From Chitinophaga sancti (lineage in GTDB: Bacteria > Bacteroidota > Bacteroidia > Chitinophagales > Chitinophagaceae), in NCBI RefSeq assembly GCF_034424315.1, contig NZ_CP139972.1, forward strand, positions 4,216,001 to 4,280,000: 64,000 bases of DNA, given 5' to 3'. The notes under the pieces are model-generated. The model was given only the letters and a program-made list of their open reading frames with translations, did no database searches and was not told the DNA's origin. This document shows, in pieces, positions 61,964 to 64,000 of this stretch; position 1 is the stretch's first letter; each line of letters begins with the position of its first letter. The position numbers and the translations under genes are program-made.

Positions 61964-62026
61964 GAACTCATTTCATCAATTAAGTATTGGTTGTCAATTA
62001 CGAATACGTATTTATGAAATGAGTTC
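61964..62026. repeat. Inverted repeat after the TMEM220 gene
   Basis: GAACTCATTTCAT (61964-61976) and ATGAAATGAGTTC (62014-62026), perfect 13-base arms with a 37-base loop. A smaller stem GCTGG/CCAGC lies at 61882-61897. Confidence 0.65.
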
Positions 62027-62034
62027 CAGCATAA

Positions 62035-62070
62035 AAAAAAGCTTTTGCCATCTCTGGCAAAAGCTTTTTT
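62035..62070. terminator. Bidirectional terminator, TMEM220 gene / sorbosone-dehydrogenase-like gene
   Basis: Perfect 16-base arms AAAAAAGCTTTTGCCA (62035-62050) and TGGCAAAAGCTTTTTT (62055-62070), loop tctc. Confidence 0.92.
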
Positions 62071-62088
62071 GATAGAAGTGTAAAGAAA

Positions 62089-64000
62089 CTATTTTGATAA
62101 CAATTCAAACCTGCTAATACCGAAAGACGTCTTTTCATCCGCACTGGCCGCAGTTATCCTGATGTATAAATCATGCAGCTTGCCATCTGCTACCGGTGCA
62201 AAACTAATCGTTGCGATGTTAGGCGCTTTCACTTTCGCACCCGGCCCTATCAATACCTCACCAAGTTTAGTACCACCATCCTTATCCAGGAATACCTGCA
62301 CATTATATCCATACTGCAATGATTCCTGTGTATAGTAAGCTATACCAACCCCCGTTACACCGGTAAGATCCAGGTTATTATACGTCACCCAGCTATTCGC
62401 TGTAGGAATCAGGAACTTCATACCATCTGCCTCAAAGCTTGTCACACCAAAAGATTGATCGTAATTAGCTGCCACCAGTTTAGGGCTTCTTAATGTCGCA
62501 GTAGCCGTACCCGTTAGCGGACGGATATTTGGACCTCCCTGATCTGTATAACTGGCTATCAGGTACAAAACACCATTGTCTTTCTCCGGTTTACCGGCTG
62601 TAGGAGACACTGTGCCTTTCTGTGGCATGGAAGGTGCTACCTTATTCTGAGCACCCTGAGACATCACATACTCTGCCAGCTGGTGCGCCTCTCCCTGAGT
62701 CAATGTAGGATGTGCAGACATTGCTGTTTCACCCCATACACCGCCACCACCACTGATGATCTTATTCGCCAGGTAATCCTTCGCATTCGGATCATCTTTA
62801 TATTTCTCTGCTACCAGTTTGAAAGCAGGCCCGATTGATTTCTCATCCAGTTTATGACAAGTTTTACAATCACCTGATTCAAACAAATTCTTACCCGCAA
62901 TCACCCCGGTAATGATCTGATGCCCCTGCTGAGGAATACCTGCCTGATCACTCCCTTCCATATATTCAGCACGGATGTACATATTCTCAGGCTTGATGTT
63001 AGCTGCATCTTCTTTGTCTACCACCTGCACATCATACGCCACCTGTTTACCAGGGAAATAGAAGGTCTTGTTACCCGTCAGGTTAATCTTCACCTCAGGC
63101 GTTTCATTACCTGCATACAAGGCAATGCCTTCACTACGCGTACTGGTACCTTTATTATCCACCACTTCTACTGACACCGCATATTCACCAGCCATTGAAT
63201 ACGTCACCTCTGCTTCTGGTTCTTTGGTTTCTTTCTTATTACCATTACCCAGGTACCAGATGTAAGTAAGTGGATCATGGTCAGGATCAGCAGATCCTTT
63301 AGCACTCAGTTTTACTTTAAATGGTAAACCACCTGACAGCTTGCTTGCCTGGATCTTCGCAATAGGTGCACGGTTGCCTCCATTGAAATCAATCCTTGAC
63401 AAACCAGCATCTTTATTCTTGCTAAACCAGCCATTACCATATTCCAGTAAATACAACCTGCCATCAGGACCCATTTCCATATCAATGATCGCATTGAATT
63501 TAGTATGAGACATGAATGGCTCAGTCTTGGAAAGATTACCATCTTTATCAAAAGTCACAGCTTTAATCCAACCCCTTACCCAATCATAAATGAAGAACTT
63601 ACCATTATAGTAATCCGGGAAACGAGTTTCCTGTGGATAAAACTCATTGTAATACACAGGTCCGGCCATGGCATTACGACCACCACTACCCATGCTTGGG
63701 AAATCAGGCGACTTATCGTAAGGATACCAGATCATTGGCGGAGTAGCAGGGGGCAGATCCCTGATACCAGTATTATTTCTTGAATCATTCACTGGTTTTG
63801 CAGCATCAAATGGTGCCCCTGCTTTCCCTGTTTCATAGTCATAACGATGATAAGCATAGTTGTTACCTACGAACATAGGATAACCGAAATTACCCGGTTT
63901 CTTTGCCTGGTTGATCTCATCATAACCTCTCGGACCACGTTCAGGATCATCATTGTTAGCATCAGGGCCTACTTCCCCCCAATACACATACCCATTCTTA
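62089..64000 (-). CDS. Partial multidomain protein: sorbosone dehydrogenase-like, PKD, cytochrome c
   Basis: The N-terminus lies outside the window; the frame stays open to 64000 (KNGYVYWGEVGPD at the edge), so about 637 residues are seen. Order of domains: C-terminal half of a PQQ-type glucose/sorbosone dehydrogenase propeller (DYYNGKFFIYDWVRGWIKAV, IDMEMGPDGRLYLLEYGNGW), a PKD domain (ADPDHDPLTYIWYLGNG, YAVSVEVVDNKGT), a cytochrome c domain (heme site CKTCH, GPAFKLVAEKYKD, ETAMSAHPTLT with the likely axial Met) and a C-terminal carbohydrate-binding-like beta domain. Such proteins oxidise sugars in the periplasm and pass electrons to the attached heme. Co-factor and substrate are not proven. 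Confidence 0.88.
   Translation of the reverse strand, partial: KNGYVYWGEVGPDANNDDPERGPRGYDEINQAKKPGNFGYPMFVGNNYAYHRYDYETGKAGAPFDAAKPVNDSRNNTGIRDLPPATPPMIWYPYDKSPDFPSMGSGGRNAMAGPVYYNEFYPQETRFPDYYNGKFFIYDWVRGWIKAVTFDKDGNLSKTEPFMSHTKFNAIIDMEMGPDGRLYLLEYGNGWFSKNKDAGLSRIDFNGGNRAPIAKIQASKLSGGLPFKVKLSAKGSADPDHDPLTYIWYLGNGNKKETKEPEAEVTYSMAGEYAVSVEVVDNKGTSTRSEGIALYAGNETPEVKINLTGNKTFYFPGKQVAYDVQVVDKEDAANIKPENMYIRAEYMEGSDQAGIPQQGHQIITGVIAGKNLFESGDCKTCHKLDEKSIGPAFKLVAEKYKDDPNAKDYLANKIISGGGGVWGETAMSAHPTLTQGEAHQLAEYVMSQGAQNKVAPSMPQKGTVSPTAGKPEKDNGVLYLIASYTDQGGPNIRPLTGTATATLRSPKLVAANYDQSFGVTSFEADGMKFLIPTANSWVTYNNLDLTGVTGVGIAYYTQESLQYGYNVQVFLDKDGGTKLGEVLIGPGAKVKAPNIATISFAPVADGKLHDLYIRITAASADEKTSFGISRFELLSK

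Noticed and set aside
1..64000. Mobile elements, CRISPR arrays, tRNA genes
   Set aside because: No transposase or integrase, no regular spaced repeats, and no cloverleaf with a CCA-type acceptor or TTCRA arm was seen on either strand.

Overview
The window looks like chromosomal DNA of a Bacteroidetes bacterium of the Chitinophagaceae, most likely Chitinophaga or a close relative. Evidence: three SusC/SusD pairs plus a separate TonB receptor of the STN type, two ECF-sigma/FecR pairs, promoters of the Bacteroidetes form TAnnTTTG, lipoproteins with Bacteroidetes-type signal peptides, DUF4249, DUF1080 and TMEM220 family proteins, and moderate GC. The genus is inference. I see no tRNA, rRNA, insertion sequence, prophage or CRISPR array.

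Layout. 1-5193 (minus): sigma - FecR - STN TonB receptor - DUF4249 lipoprotein, a transenvelope signalling/uptake unit cut by the window edge. 5734-6762 (plus): pyrD. 6842-15659 (minus): sigma - FecR - SusC(STN) - SusD - GH127, an arabinofuranoside-type polysaccharide utilisation locus. 15796-21518: rsmE, then a plus-strand string DoxX - class A beta-lactamase - AraC regulator - unknown HExxH protein, facing a small unknown protein and a MATE exporter. 21591-32097: housekeeping genes dnaB, pheT, a zapB-like coiled coil, zapA, rny, a purine nucleoside phosphorylase, scpB (very long acidic tail) and a stand-alone atpG. 32379-34034: WG-repeat protein and a DJ-1/PfpI protein. 34236-40675: second SusCD locus, divergent from a double DUF1080 protein, with two LacI-type operators between them. 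40941-44304: DUF885 protein, MmcQ/YjbR protein, TauE/SafE permease.

44625-51686 (minus) holds a complete eboA-B-C-D-E-F operon, the metabolite-traffic cluster known from scytonemin-making cyanobacteria, some pseudomonads and algal plastids or endosymbionts. Its chemical product and transported metabolite are still not known in general. Here the operon is split by a strong intrinsic terminator between eboC and eboD, and it has several perfect inverted repeats upstream of eboA. This is the most interesting system in the window.

52110-58733 (minus): third SusCD pair followed, after another strong terminator, by a lipoprotein that joins a heme-binding CxxCH motif to FG-GAP repeats. 59234-61249 (minus): rtcB-prfH, the ribosome rescue and RNA-repair pair. 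61480-61851 (plus): TMEM220 protein. 62089-64000 (minus, partial): a sorbosone-dehydrogenase-like protein fused to PKD, cytochrome c and a C-terminal beta domain. Several promoters place the predicted transcription start on or next to the start codon, which suggests leaderless or near-leaderless transcripts. A shared hairpin core (GCTTTTRCC/GGYAAAAGC) recurs in at least four terminators.
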